From Nematocida ironsii (lineage: Eukaryota; Microsporidia), in the NCBI GenBank assembly GCA_001642415.1, contig LTDK01000174.1:62001-126000 (forward strand): a DNA stretch of 64,000 nt. Reading direction: 5' to 3'. Positions 38,791 through 47,476 of the stretch are shown here, in pieces. The translations under genes were made by a program, and so were the position numbers. Every line of letters begins with the position of its first letter. Within the stretch, counting starts at the first letter, position 1. The notes beneath the pieces are model-generated. The model was not told where the DNA came from, did not search any database, and was given only the letters and a program-made list of their open reading frames with translations.

Positions 38791-40329
38791 ATGGACACCA
38801 GAACGTACATTAAAGATATACAGCCAGGTGCGAATACTTCAGTGTTTGGGTTGGTAGAGGCATATACCCCACCAAAGAAAACAACAGGGTCGGACTATCA
38901 TATGGTTCTGCACATTAAAGATGAGCTTAGCTCTGAGGCTATTTCAGTTCTTCTATTCCTGGCTAGCCCAGAGAGTTTTCCAAAGTACATAATGGAGAAT
39001 CAAACGGTTATTAAGATTGCTCGGCTGAATGTAAAGACCATTGGGAGCGGAACTCGGCGTCTGGTGGATAGGAAGTGTGGATGCTTTTTCTTTGAGGTGA
39101 ATAAGGAAAAGGGAAGTACGCTGCCATACTTCTCCTGTATAGAAGGCAAGTACGCAGAGGAAAAAGAAGACCATGTAATTATTGACAGCATTAGAAAACA
39201 CTTTATAAATAGAATACCAGCTGGACCTAGTGTGATATCCAGCGCCTCTAAGGAGAATGCAGTGGTTAGCGTGTATGGGTACATAAAAGATATTTCGACA
39301 ACACATAACTGGCACACTATGATAATGTGCGATCCCAGTACGCATAAAGACCTTCGTGTTCGTGTGTGGGAAAGAGAGTTAAATGAAATCCCAAAGAAGA
39401 ACAGATATGTATGTGTGCATAACATAAAAATAAAGAAGGTAGACTGCGCCACAATCCTTGCGGATGTAAGCAAAAGAGCGCCCTTTATATGGACGTACAA
39501 TATACCAAAGGAGGTTGAAATGCTGTTATCTGCATTTAAAACACTGAGAAGTAAGGGGTTTCTACGGGAGTTAGTGCAAAAAATCAATAAATGCCCGAGA
39601 AAAGAAAATTCACGGAATGCACCTGATGTACTTGAAAATAAAAGTAAAAAATCAGGTCCATTAAACGACTCTTCAGTCGAACCTTCGAGTTTTGTAAAAA
39701 ATGAAGATATTTCAAAGCATAGCCTGGAATTAGAGAATGTATCAGAAGATGCACAGACGAGTATCATACAGAAAAAGAATGCAGACACAGAAAACAGTTC
39801 AAATAATTTAGAAGAGAGTAAGAACAGTTTTGAAAAGAGTGTGGAGGATCTTGAGAATTTATTCTCTGCAGATAATAATTGCAGTGCAGAGGAAGACAAA
39901 CAGACAGAAGAGAGCATACAGCCAGATACATCTACACATAACCTTGGCCCGTATAATGAGATTGCTGTGCCGTGCTCTAGTGATTATACACTGGAACAGC
40001 TGATAAAAGGCTCTGACTATCTTGTGTCATTTAAAGAGACTGATCGGCTGTATGATGAGATTATACAGCTTCCCATTAAGCCGTATTATACGAATAGATC
40101 TACAGGAGCTGTGACATTTGACAAAGAAGCCCTTTCTATAATGGACACAGGTTCACACACTCCAGAAAAGATTCAGATGCAGCATGTGGCTTTTTATAAG
40201 GATATTCCTGTTATTTTTCATATGTGCAATAGAATAAGTACTGATGCAGATAATATCGCAGGATTTATTATGTGCCTAGCAAAAAGAAATCACACGCTGC
40301 ACGTGTTTTTATATAAAGATATAGAATAA
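38791..40329 (+). CDS. POT1: POT1-like telomere end-binding protein
   Basis: 512 residues. The first 140 residues match the POT1 OB1 (Telo_bind) fold: TYIKDIQPGANTSVFGLVEA, then PPKKTTGSDYHMVLHIKD, corresponds to human YTYVPLSNLKSGTIVNVYGVV and KGTDYCSVVTIVD. The strand VIKIARLNVKTI corresponds to the family VRFHRLKIQVY. A second OB-like fold probably covers about 145-235. Residues about 270-385 are an acidic, Ser/Asn-rich linker. A C-terminal domain (about 390-512) has CSSDYTLEQLIKGSDYLVSF and may be the protein-interaction OB/HJR part. POT1 binds the single-stranded 3' telomere overhang. Human POT1 has 634 residues. The stop codon lies within AATAAA, and the gene converges with PCNA. Confidence 0.8.
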   Translation: MDTRTYIKDIQPGANTSVFGLVEAYTPPKKTTGSDYHMVLHIKDELSSEAISVLLFLASPESFPKYIMENQTVIKIARLNVKTIGSGTRRLVDRKCGCFFFEVNKEKGSTLPYFSCIEGKYAEEKEDHVIIDSIRKHFINRIPAGPSVISSASKENAVVSVYGYIKDISTTHNWHTMIMCDPSTHKDLRVRVWERELNEIPKKNRYVCVHNIKIKKVDCATILADVSKRAPFIWTYNIPKEVEMLLSAFKTLRSKGFLRELVQKINKCPRKENSRNAPDVLENKSKKSGPLNDSSVEPSSFVKNEDISKHSLELENVSEDAQTSIIQKKNADTENSSNNLEESKNSFEKSVEDLENLFSADNNCSAEEDKQTEESIQPDTSTHNLGPYNEIAVPCSSDYTLEQLIKGSDYLVSFKETDRLYDEIIQLPIKPYYTNRSTGAVTFDKEALSIMDTGSHTPEKIQMQHVAFYKDIPVIFHMCNRISTDADNIAGFIMCLAKRNHTLHVFLYKDIE

Positions 40330-40370
40330 AGTACACTAATTACCGCTACTTTGAAATAATATGATTTATT
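40325..40370. terminator. Shared convergent 3'-end region (POT1/PCNA)
   Basis: Only 36 bases separate two convergent stop codons. On each strand AATAAA overlaps the gene's own stop (GAATAAA at 40324-40330 on +, and its mirror at 40365-40371 on minus). The transcripts must overlap unless they are cleaved within a few bases. Confidence 0.6.
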
Positions 40371-41187
40371 CGTCATCTCTTGGGGCAATGTAGTATCTAA
40401 GATAACCAGCGTTCATGACAGATGTGATATACACTGGCATGTCTTCTGCTATACTCATGGTGATCTTTGCACCAAGAGTTCCAAACTTACTGAACAAAGA
40501 AATGTATTTGTACGGTATGGCGAGTTCAACACCTCCTTTAATTTCAACATCAAAGTCTTTGTTTTCTGTGTTTTCGGCCTCATCCCTTATCATAAAGGAG
40601 ACTTCACTATTTCCGACCTCTGAACGCTGTTCGAATACAAACCCTTTATCATTTGCAGTTATTCTGAGAACTTCTCCAAAAGCTCCGAGTGTTTTCACAA
40701 CCCTTTGGAATTCTGCTGATATAAAGGTTATAGTAGCTGTATAGTCTACGCATGGGAAGGTGTACTCCTCGCATCCTACATCAATTAATTTTAAGTGTGA
40801 GCTGTATTTCTTTCCACCATCCTCACAGACAATATCAAGATTTGTTGCATCGTCATTTGCAGACAAAAGAACAGACAGATTATCCTCTACCGGAAGACTT
40901 CTGAACACTTTCAGAATAAACTGAAGAGGTATACCAAGAGTCAGATTCCTGTCGCACCGGAAGCTTTCAAATGCAGTGCTCTTCAAGAAAATGTCAACCA
41001 TACTTACCTGCATGCTGTCCATTGCCTGTATGTATATTCCTTCGTTTGTCACTTTCATTTCCAGCTGCTTGACAATTTCATGCAGACCTTCTAGAAGTCT
41101 TTTGAAGATTAAAAAAGTACACTGTCCATCATTTGGCTTTTCTTCTTTCTGCTCAGAGCTGCTCTTCCCTATTTTTAGTTCGAACAT
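40366..41187 (-). CDS. POL30: PCNA, replicative sliding clamp
   Basis: 273 residues, full PCNA length with two repeated halves. Signatures: GIYIQAMDSMQVSMVDIFL (the GVNLQSMDSSHVSLVQL block), FRCDRNLTLGIPL, the IDCL-region stretch before EYTFPCVDY, and the C-terminal AGYLRYYIAPRDDE (compare GHLKYYLAPK). A charged insert of about 13 residues (SSSEQKEEKPNDG) lies right after the first strand MFELKIGK, which is not seen in yeast or human PCNA. PCNA is the homotrimeric ring for DNA polymerase delta and many repair factors. The gene converges with POT1, and its stop codon overlaps AATAAA. Confidence 0.95.
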   Translation of the reverse strand: MFELKIGKSSSEQKEEKPNDGQCTFLIFKRLLEGLHEIVKQLEMKVTNEGIYIQAMDSMQVSMVDIFLKSTAFESFRCDRNLTLGIPLQFILKVFRSLPVEDNLSVLLSANDDATNLDIVCEDGGKKYSSHLKLIDVGCEEYTFPCVDYTATITFISAEFQRVVKTLGAFGEVLRITANDKGFVFEQRSEVGNSEVSFMIRDEAENTENKDFDVEIKGGVELAIPYKYISLFSKFGTLGAKITMSIAEDMPVYITSVMNAGYLRYYIAPRDDE

Positions 41188-41292
41188 GCACTAAAAAAAT
41201 AATTGCCGTTTATATGGGTGGGTGTAATAAAGGCCCTTCTATCCAATAAATTGTTTTATTTATTACTAAGTATGGCAATAGATCTGGTGGGA

Positions 41293-42561
41293 CTATGAAA
41301 ACTCTTTTTTGCTTTTTTTAAGAAGAGGCTTTTCTTCTTCCTGAAGCGTTCTCTTTCCAAAAGTCTTTGTCTCTTTGTTTTGCATTTCCTGTGATTTGCT
41401 CACTTCTGGGGCAGTATTTGGCTTGTTTTCTTCACTGTCTTTGGTGTGTGCCTGTGGTCCAAGCTTCCACTGTTTCTGGTATGTGTCTTTATTCATAATA
41501 ACTCTCTTGGTTCTGCAGACAACTCCGTGCTCCATTATACTTAGCTGCGGTGATGTGACAAGGGCAACTGCCAATGCCACCGCCTCTCCCTTGGGGGACA
41601 CAAGCACAATTGTGTCTTTATGATTAAAGTCGCCGTATCTAAGAACACCTTTAGCAGTAAGCTGTCCACCGTAGCAGATAGCGTTAATACAACTATCCTT
41701 TATTATTACTCTAGGATACCCAACAAGAAGACTCTCAAGGGGCTGCACTACAGCACGTAAGTATGACTCGTCCATTGTTTTCTGATGCAAGTACATTGCA
41801 TCGAGTACATCGTGCATTGTGACTAGATTGTCTTCGCACACTGCTCCACTTCGTGTTCTTCTTAAGTCTACCATCTCAGACTTTACACCAAGATAAAGAC
41901 CCAAATGAGTACATAATGATCTTATGTATGTTCCTGCCTCACAGTCTACTCTGAACAGCCCTAGCTGCTTCTCTTCATCAAAGTCCAGATATTCTACCTT
42001 GTTTACTTTTCTAATTCTAAGATTTCTCTTCACAGCACACTGCTCGGGTGGTCTCTGCAATAATGGCCCAACAAAAAGATTTAACGCCTCTATAAATTTC
42101 TCTTTTGATACTCCTTCATCAAATTTGACCACTCCCACATATTCTTTTCCTGCATCCTGCTGGCACTTGGCTATACGCGTTGCCTTGTTCAGACATACGG
42201 GCAGACACCCAGAAACCATGGGGTCAAGTGTTCCAGAGTGACCAGTTCGCTCGCACCGAAGAATACTCTTGATCCACGATACAATTTCGTGTGAGGATGG
42301 GTTGCATGGCTTGTCCAGATTTATCACACCATACTCCAGATATATGTCCAGTGGTCTTTCTAGCGGGCAGTATCCATAAGAAGTTGGAGTGTATTTCAAA
42401 GACTTGATGTTCATGTCCTCCATTCCCTTTAGCAGTAATGGCCAGTCTCCGGAGTGAGTTAGCTTTTCTCCGGTGTTGTTCATTAGTGCATGCTTTGCTT
42501 TAATTGTCATTGGAGAGTCTAATTCTACTCCTTTATCCGTTGCGGAATTAATTTGCTTCAT
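41293..42561 (-). CDS. CBF5: Pseudouridine synthase CBF5/dyskerin
   Basis: 422 residues. The TruB catalytic motif is HSGTLDPMVSGCL, with the catalytic Asp at 113 and preceded by GVINLDKPCNPSSHE. The conserved REPPQ-type block appears as LQRPPEQCAVKRNLR, and the domain ends with YIRSLCTHLG. A PUA domain follows (about 275-350; PRVIIKDSCINAICYGGQL). The tail is Lys/Glu-rich with KKSKK, a nucleolar-type signal. CBF5 is the enzyme of H/ACA snoRNPs, modifying rRNA and, in many eukaryotes, holding telomerase RNA. Yeast Cbf5 has 483 residues. It is divergent from SWD2 with 27 bases between start codons. Confidence 0.96.
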   Translation of the reverse strand: MKQINSATDKGVELDSPMTIKAKHALMNNTGEKLTHSGDWPLLLKGMEDMNIKSLKYTPTSYGYCPLERPLDIYLEYGVINLDKPCNPSSHEIVSWIKSILRCERTGHSGTLDPMVSGCLPVCLNKATRIAKCQQDAGKEYVGVVKFDEGVSKEKFIEALNLFVGPLLQRPPEQCAVKRNLRIRKVNKVEYLDFDEEKQLGLFRVDCEAGTYIRSLCTHLGLYLGVKSEMVDLRRTRSGAVCEDNLVTMHDVLDAMYLHQKTMDESYLRAVVQPLESLLVGYPRVIIKDSCINAICYGGQLTAKGVLRYGDFNHKDTIVLVSPKGEAVALAVALVTSPQLSIMEHGVVCRTKRVIMNKDTYQKQWKLGPQAHTKDSEENKPNTAPEVSKSQEMQNKETKTFGKRTLQEEEKPLLKKSKKEFS

Positions 42562-42588
42562 ATATAAAAAAATTTCGTACGCAGTAAT
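42562..42588. promoter_or_regulatory. 27-base bidirectional start region
   Basis: The whole interval between the CBF5 and SWD2 start codons. It is mostly A/T (ATATAAAAAAATTT) with a short G+C end. Both promoters must overlap this site or the neighbouring coding sequence. Confidence 0.55.
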
Positions 42589-43476
42589 ATGCAGAGTACA
42601 GCCGGCCCAGAGCTCAACACGTACTTAACTGAAAGGATGGATGGAATAATTCAGGATTCTTCATATTCACCAAATGGAGAAATGATCGCATGCACACTGG
42701 ACTCAGGATATCTTGTCTTTCATGATGCAGTTAAGAATAAAAGGCACTCATCCGTGCCTACAATGAATCAAGGATCCTTCTTAGTTGATTTTATAAGCCC
42801 AACTCTATTAGTGCATACTACAGAGAATGACTTAAGTGTGCTTAATTTAGAAAAACGGGAATATATATCTCTTTTTTCGAAGCACTCTTCTAAAATATAT
42901 AGCATTTCAACATCATCCATGTTCAAAAACACTATATCTGTGGCAGAGAATGAGGCGTATATTTGGGATATTCGGGAAAAGAACCCGCACGCAAAAATAC
43001 CTGTGCAAGGCCGTCCATTGATTAAATATTCTCCAGATGGAAGAATATTTATGGCACTGTTTGAGGAGATGAAAGAAATGCGTCTATTTGACGTGCGATC
43101 GTATATGGCAGGACCGTATAAAACAAAGAATATAGAAATAGAGGGATACACAGACGTCTGCTTTTCTCCTGATGGATTTGGGTTTGCTCTGATTAGAGAG
43201 GATGGGTTCAGCATTGCAGATGGGCTGAGTGGAGATATAACCATGCATCTTCCAAGTGAAAACAGCACTGCTGGGTGTTTCACCCAGGACAGTAGATCTT
43301 TTATATACACAACAGGATCAAAAGAAATTTCAATGGCCACAATTCCAGAAACAAACAGTGCACCTATCTCTTTTGATGGAGGGGAGTGCTCTATCAGTGC
43401 TCTTCACTATAATCCGTGCTTTGAACAAGTGGCTGTCATACACGGCCAGCTGTCCTTCCTACAGAACTCAACTTAG
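42589..43476 (+). CDS. SWD2: WD40 protein SWD2/WDR82
   Basis: 295 residues of WD40 propeller with the SWD2-specific fourth and fifth blades: AYIWDIREKNPHAKIPVQGR followed by FMALFEEMKEMRLFDVRSYM. Yeast and animal proteins have [20 protein letters not shown] and then EMVKLYDLRSFDKGPF. The match in spacing and in the GPY/GPF that follows is good. SWD2 belongs to COMPASS, which methylates histone H3 Lys4, and in yeast also to the cleavage and polyadenylation factor. It works in the nucleus on Pol II genes. Slightly shorter than yeast Swd2 (329). Confidence 0.8.
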   Translation: MQSTAGPELNTYLTERMDGIIQDSSYSPNGEMIACTLDSGYLVFHDAVKNKRHSSVPTMNQGSFLVDFISPTLLVHTTENDLSVLNLEKREYISLFSKHSSKIYSISTSSMFKNTISVAENEAYIWDIREKNPHAKIPVQGRPLIKYSPDGRIFMALFEEMKEMRLFDVRSYMAGPYKTKNIEIEGYTDVCFSPDGFGFALIREDGFSIADGLSGDITMHLPSENSTAGCFTQDSRSFIYTTGSKEISMATIPETNSAPISFDGGECSISALHYNPCFEQVAVIHGQLSFLQNST

Positions 43477-44095
43477 CCCAAATTGTATACGATAAATTAA
43501 ACACCAGCACTTAAAATAAAGCACATGTACCCACTATTGATGCAGCAGTATGTGATTAAGCAAAATAAAGATATAAGCATGTGGGTGCCACTTTGTAATA
43601 AAGTATGTTTTACCATTTACATTAGACATAAGAATAAGCAATTATTATTCAAGCTTTGTACACCATAAGATATGTTTCTACTAATTCAGTAAATAAGAAT
43701 ATCCTACATGTATTTTATGGTATAGGTGTGGTTGAATATTTACACTTGATAAGACAAAAAGTACCTGGAATAATAATAAAATGTACGGATTTATTTTAAT
43801 ACAAATTATAATTAAATAAATAATACACACAGAATTTTGGGGTATGCCATGCCGTTAACTCAGAATATAGTATAACCAGAGGAAATAATAGTATGCCTGT
43901 GTCATGTGCCTGTCTATTCTATGGGATATTTAGAATCATATAAATATTTTTATTAGCATATAGTGACAGTGAAGAATAAGAGTTCTGTTCAGAATAAAGA
44001 TGGACAGTATTAGTAGGAGTTCATAAAAATAGAAGAGACTTGAAAAATCACCGAATGTGTTTGTGTTAATAGTGTAATGGCGTTTCAGGCTGAGT
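43477..44095. other. AT-rich gap
   Basis: No gene seen. AATTTTGGGGTATGCC followed by ATGCCG (43833-43854) resembles the two-part element in front of Listerin. The region also includes the 3' flank of the secreted protein at 44096. Confidence 0.65.
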
Positions 44096-46138
44096 CTATC
44101 TATTGTAATTGTTATTTGGTCTATAGCTATCTGGATAATTTTGATTAGGCTGATTCGTATTATTTGGGTTATACCCATAGTTGTTAGGATAATTGTTTCC
44201 TTGATAGTTAGCAGGATAACTTCCGTTAGGCATTTGATTTCCTGTGGGCGGGTTGTTATATGGGCCAGATGAATTGTATCCACTGTTACCTGTACTTTGT
44301 GCATTTGGGTTTGAATAGTTATTTGGATACCCATTACTGTATGGCGGCATATTATTCTGCTGTGGATAGCTTCCTGGATAGCTGTTGTTTTGTGTATACG
44401 GCTGGGGCTGTGCTGATCCTTGATTCGTGAAATGGCTTCCGATAGATGGGGTAGATTCATTTAGTACAGTTACTAGAGCATCTATGTCCTTTGTTACAGT
44501 GCTTGCTGCTAGATCTGACTGTATTTCATTTTTGAATATTTGCATATATACATTCCGCATCTGGGTCTTTATGGTCTCTGTAATGGTATGGTGCTCGTTG
44601 TCTTCCAAAATCTGTTTTATTAGCAGAAATATAATAAACCCCCGGGAGTTGTTTGATTCAATCAGGAAGGAGGCACGACCAGGCCTTGCTGAGCCAGGAG
44701 TGTGCTGCCGTGATTCCAGAATTGCACTCTGTATTTTTTTAACTACCTCAGTGGAAACAGGCGAATTCTCCAGAAGATTGGCTTCTATGCTTATATATTC
44801 TATATTATGTGGGTGGATCTGCTGGTTTTCAATGAATAGCCGCTCTATGCTAAATTCTTTTTTTAGAGCACTATACACTACCATAGAAGTCTTTTCACTT
44901 TTGTAATTTACTGGTATGGATTTAATAAAGCCTTGGATGGTAGGAGGCGCGCATACTTTGTAGTTCTCGCAGGTGGTGTCTGATGTAGACATGCATTTGC
45001 TTTCCAATAGGCATAAAGTGCCATCTGTGCACATGGGATGAAGCAGGTGCTCTTGACTTACCCGAATAATTGGAGTGTCATTGATTGTTATGTGAATAAT
45101 TTTGCTTGATGAAGTTTCCATTTGAATTTTTGATGCTATGTCAGTGAGAGATGCCAAGGTAAGTGGGCTTGTCAAAACTGTATCTGTTACATTTAGCTTT
45201 TTTAGTGGATTTGCACTGTTGTTTTCATCACGGAGTGTTTCTGATGTTGGAAAGTTGACAAACATTCGCTTCTTACTATTATCGGGTGGGCCATAAGAAA
45301 TAATGTAGGGAACTATCTTATTAGAAGAAAGAGAGCAGTACATTGGAAGAATAGTGGTGCCTGGTGAAGTTGAGTAGTCTTCATGTGGTGGTGTACTATT
45401 CCAGCTATTTGAGCTGTTCCAGGTGTTCGGGTTGTTATAGCCGTTATTATAGGGTGGATATCCAGAGCTGTTTCCATTCGGCGGTCTATTATTGTTTTCT
45501 AGGTAGGAATTTGCTACTGCATTCGCTAAAGGACTCTCTACAACGTTCTTATACATTTCAGCTCCTTTCTGTAATATACTGCGCATACTGTATGAGATCG
45601 TGGGAGGTGCGCTGTAGTCATACGGCGGCCGGTATGTGCTGCTGTTGGTTTTAGGGCTGTCGGCTAATGGAACACACTTGCCGTCTGGCATCTTCTTAGA
45701 AGGATATTCACAAACTAGCTCTGGCTCATTATCTTTTTTTGGGTTATATCCGGGCTCATACGTATCTCTATTATGATGGTGTTCGGCATGCGGTCTAAAG
45801 CTCTCTCTTTCTCCAAAGTAGCTGTTTATACATCTGTCGTTAGAATTATGAATGTTATTTAGTGTGCCGTTGTGCTTGATATGGTCCTGAAGTTTTCTAA
45901 CAACATTTTCCGGTGTGCAACGATGGCCGCTTTCTCTTCTGGAAATGGCCTCCCTCTCTGAAGAGGCTTCATCATCATCTTGGTATAGGTGGCTGTTTTG
46001 TTTAAGCTGTGCACCAAACCATTTTGCAGTATTTCTAATATTTTCAACCAGAAGCTGTGCTGGGTGTTTTCGAACCGTGCTGTCTCTTTTAGCATGCAGC
46101 AAGCTTAGCGCGAGTATCGCAATTGTGGCTCTTTTCAT
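44096..46138 (-). CDS. Predicted secreted protein with Asn/Pro/Tyr-rich tail
   Basis: 680 residues. The first 16 residues (MKRATIAILALSLLHA) are a clear signal peptide. Residues about 20-130 are charged and polar; about 130-250 are Asn/Pro/Ser/Tyr-rich. Residues about 255-540 look folded, with a Cys-rich patch (CTDGTLCLLESKCM, then CENYKVC) typical of an extracellular domain. The last 120 residues are almost wholly Asn, Pro, Gly, Tyr, Gln and Ser with repeated NNYP/GYNP/NPPY-type units, a prion-like composition. No family recognised. Such a protein would fit a spore-wall or polar-tube component, which is inference. Two element half-sites lie 110-140 bases upstream of its start. Confidence 0.75.
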   Translation of the reverse strand: MKRATIAILALSLLHAKRDSTVRKHPAQLLVENIRNTAKWFGAQLKQNSHLYQDDDEASSEREAISRRESGHRCTPENVVRKLQDHIKHNGTLNNIHNSNDRCINSYFGERESFRPHAEHHHNRDTYEPGYNPKKDNEPELVCEYPSKKMPDGKCVPLADSPKTNSSTYRPPYDYSAPPTISYSMRSILQKGAEMYKNVVESPLANAVANSYLENNNRPPNGNSSGYPPYNNGYNNPNTWNSSNSWNSTPPHEDYSTSPGTTILPMYCSLSSNKIVPYIISYGPPDNSKKRMFVNFPTSETLRDENNSANPLKKLNVTDTVLTSPLTLASLTDIASKIQMETSSSKIIHITINDTPIIRVSQEHLLHPMCTDGTLCLLESKCMSTSDTTCENYKVCAPPTIQGFIKSIPVNYKSEKTSMVVYSALKKEFSIERLFIENQQIHPHNIEYISIEANLLENSPVSTEVVKKIQSAILESRQHTPGSARPGRASFLIESNNSRGFIIFLLIKQILEDNEHHTITETIKTQMRNVYMQIFKNEIQSDLAASTVTKDIDALVTVLNESTPSIGSHFTNQGSAQPQPYTQNNSYPGSYPQQNNMPPYSNGYPNNYSNPNAQSTGNSGYNSSGPYNNPPTGNQMPNGSYPANYQGNNYPNNYGYNPNNTNQPNQNYPDSYRPNNNYNR

Positions 46139-46498
46139 TATTTTTCATATCTCTATGGTAAATATAAACACTGTTTCATGTTGTGGCATATACATCGAAT
46201 CATATAAAATTTCGAGTCTTCTAATGGCCCAATGTGCTTTCCTCACCACCATAAGACCCGAATAGCCCGAAATTACTTAAATCCTATTAAATTGCCCTAG
46301 AATTGGCTGGAAATACAGAAATAAAATTCTTCATTTTTGTTCTATAAAAAATAAACAGTATACACTCCTTTTAAAATGAAAATAGACACTTCTACTTATA
46401 CACGAAATATTTAAAAAAATAGAAATTTCCTAAAAATAAACTCATCTTACAGTGTGTTTATTATGTAAACAGGAAAGGAAAAAATCCTTCTCTATCCA
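46139..46498. other. Gap with an inverted element pair
   Basis: No gene. On the minus strand, two half-sites are joined as AATTTCGGGCTATTCGGGTC (46255-46274). AAATTTCGAGTCTTC on the + strand (46207-46221) forms an imperfect inverted repeat with part of it. Both lie upstream of the secreted-protein start at 46138. Confidence 0.6.
46251..46274 (-). promoter_or_regulatory. Two-part element upstream of a secreted-protein gene
   Basis: Reads AATTTCGGGCTAT then TCGGGTCTTAT on the minus strand, in the direction of transcription, 113-136 bases before the start codon at 46138. The two TCGGG units are 9 bases apart, close to the spacing in the other two-part copies. Confidence 0.4.
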
Positions 46499-47434
46499 CT
46501 AGAAAGATGGAATAATATCTACATTCTGGATAGAAGCGGCATTATTCAGGATTAGAACATCCGCAGTCAGAGATACTTTACAGAATGCGAGAGAGGCATG
46601 GAGTTCTTTTATAGACGAGAACTGATTAATGCTCATCAGCTTAGACATAAACCGCTGGAATGGCGCTGCTTCTAATTTCACAGAAACCCCACCCTCTGCA
46701 TTTGAAATACACACAGTTCTTTTCTCCTCACATATACTGAACACTCTTCCTTCCAGTATGATAGATGTATCTTTCTTTAGAGCATCTATTTCTTTTACTG
46801 TTTGAATGCATTGTTTTCTCATTCTTAGATTGCTCTGTAGCTGAGCAATTGTCTTGAGAGTCATTGTTGGGTTTATTTCTATGGTTGAAGTGCTTTGAGT
46901 GGACACCTCTTTTTTAGACAGGTCTATAAGTATGTCTGTTAGTAAAAGAATATCTCTGTACTCTATAATATGTTTGTCAGTCTGAAGAGTCAGCTTAAAA
47001 TATTGGTTTGAAGAATCTACACAGTGCACTAGACACTTATACTTCTTGCAGACTAGCTTTGCAACAAGAACCATCGCAGGCACTGCCTCATCTGGCCGTT
47101 TTTGGATTAGTGCACGAGACCACGGCCTGCTAATACTGGGGAAGAATATAGAGGGAAGCAGTGAGTACCTATCTAATATTTTTATATTATTAACTCGTGC
47201 AAATATGTGCTCGGCCCGGGATGTCTTTGCATGCCCATTTACACTTACTGCATGCCCTATGGATATGGAAGAAAATAGATCTTTTTCTTTTTGTGATGAA
47301 TTAGATGAAACAGTGAATGTAACATACCAGACCCTTTTGTTGTTCTGTAGTAATGCTTTTGTAGTACTTATAACATTGCAATTCACTACCCTTTTAGATA
47401 AAAACTCTAATTTCACTATTACACCCACAACCAT
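46499..47434 (-). CDS. Hypothetical protein, possibly two OB folds
   Basis: 311 residues. The N-terminal 85 residues have an OB-like strand pattern (VWYVTFTVSSNS, then GHAVSVNGHAKTSRAEHIFA). The C-terminal 90 residues show a second candidate (TSIILEGRVFSICEEKRTV, then GGVSVKLEAAPF). The middle is mixed, with a Lys/Arg-rich stretch (LRMRKQCIQTVKEID). No zinc finger, signal or membrane part. OB-fold proteins of this size include replication, telomere and exosome factors, but nothing here selects one. It is tightly spaced after the RFX gene on the same strand, 42 bases apart. Function unknown. Confidence 0.6.
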   Translation of the reverse strand: MVVGVIVKLEFLSKRVVNCNVISTTKALLQNNKRVWYVTFTVSSNSSQKEKDLFSSISIGHAVSVNGHAKTSRAEHIFARVNNIKILDRYSLLPSIFFPSISRPWSRALIQKRPDEAVPAMVLVAKLVCKKYKCLVHCVDSSNQYFKLTLQTDKHIIEYRDILLLTDILIDLSKKEVSTQSTSTIEINPTMTLKTIAQLQSNLRMRKQCIQTVKEIDALKKDTSIILEGRVFSICEEKRTVCISNAEGGVSVKLEAAPFQRFMSKLMSINQFSSIKELHASLAFCKVSLTADVLILNNAASIQNVDIIPSF

Positions 47435-47476
47435 CTTAAAAAATAATCAAATTCTATCTTTATTTAAATGATTATA

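Noticed and set aside
39000..39917. A 305-codon frame on the minus strand inside the POT1-like gene
   Set aside because: Antisense shadow; POT1 has recognisable domain motifs and matches the codon style of neighbours.
43936..44460. A 174-codon frame overlapping the end of the Asn/Pro/Tyr-rich secreted protein
   Set aside because: Ile/Thr/His-rich translation of the low-complexity tail in another frame, with no independent support.
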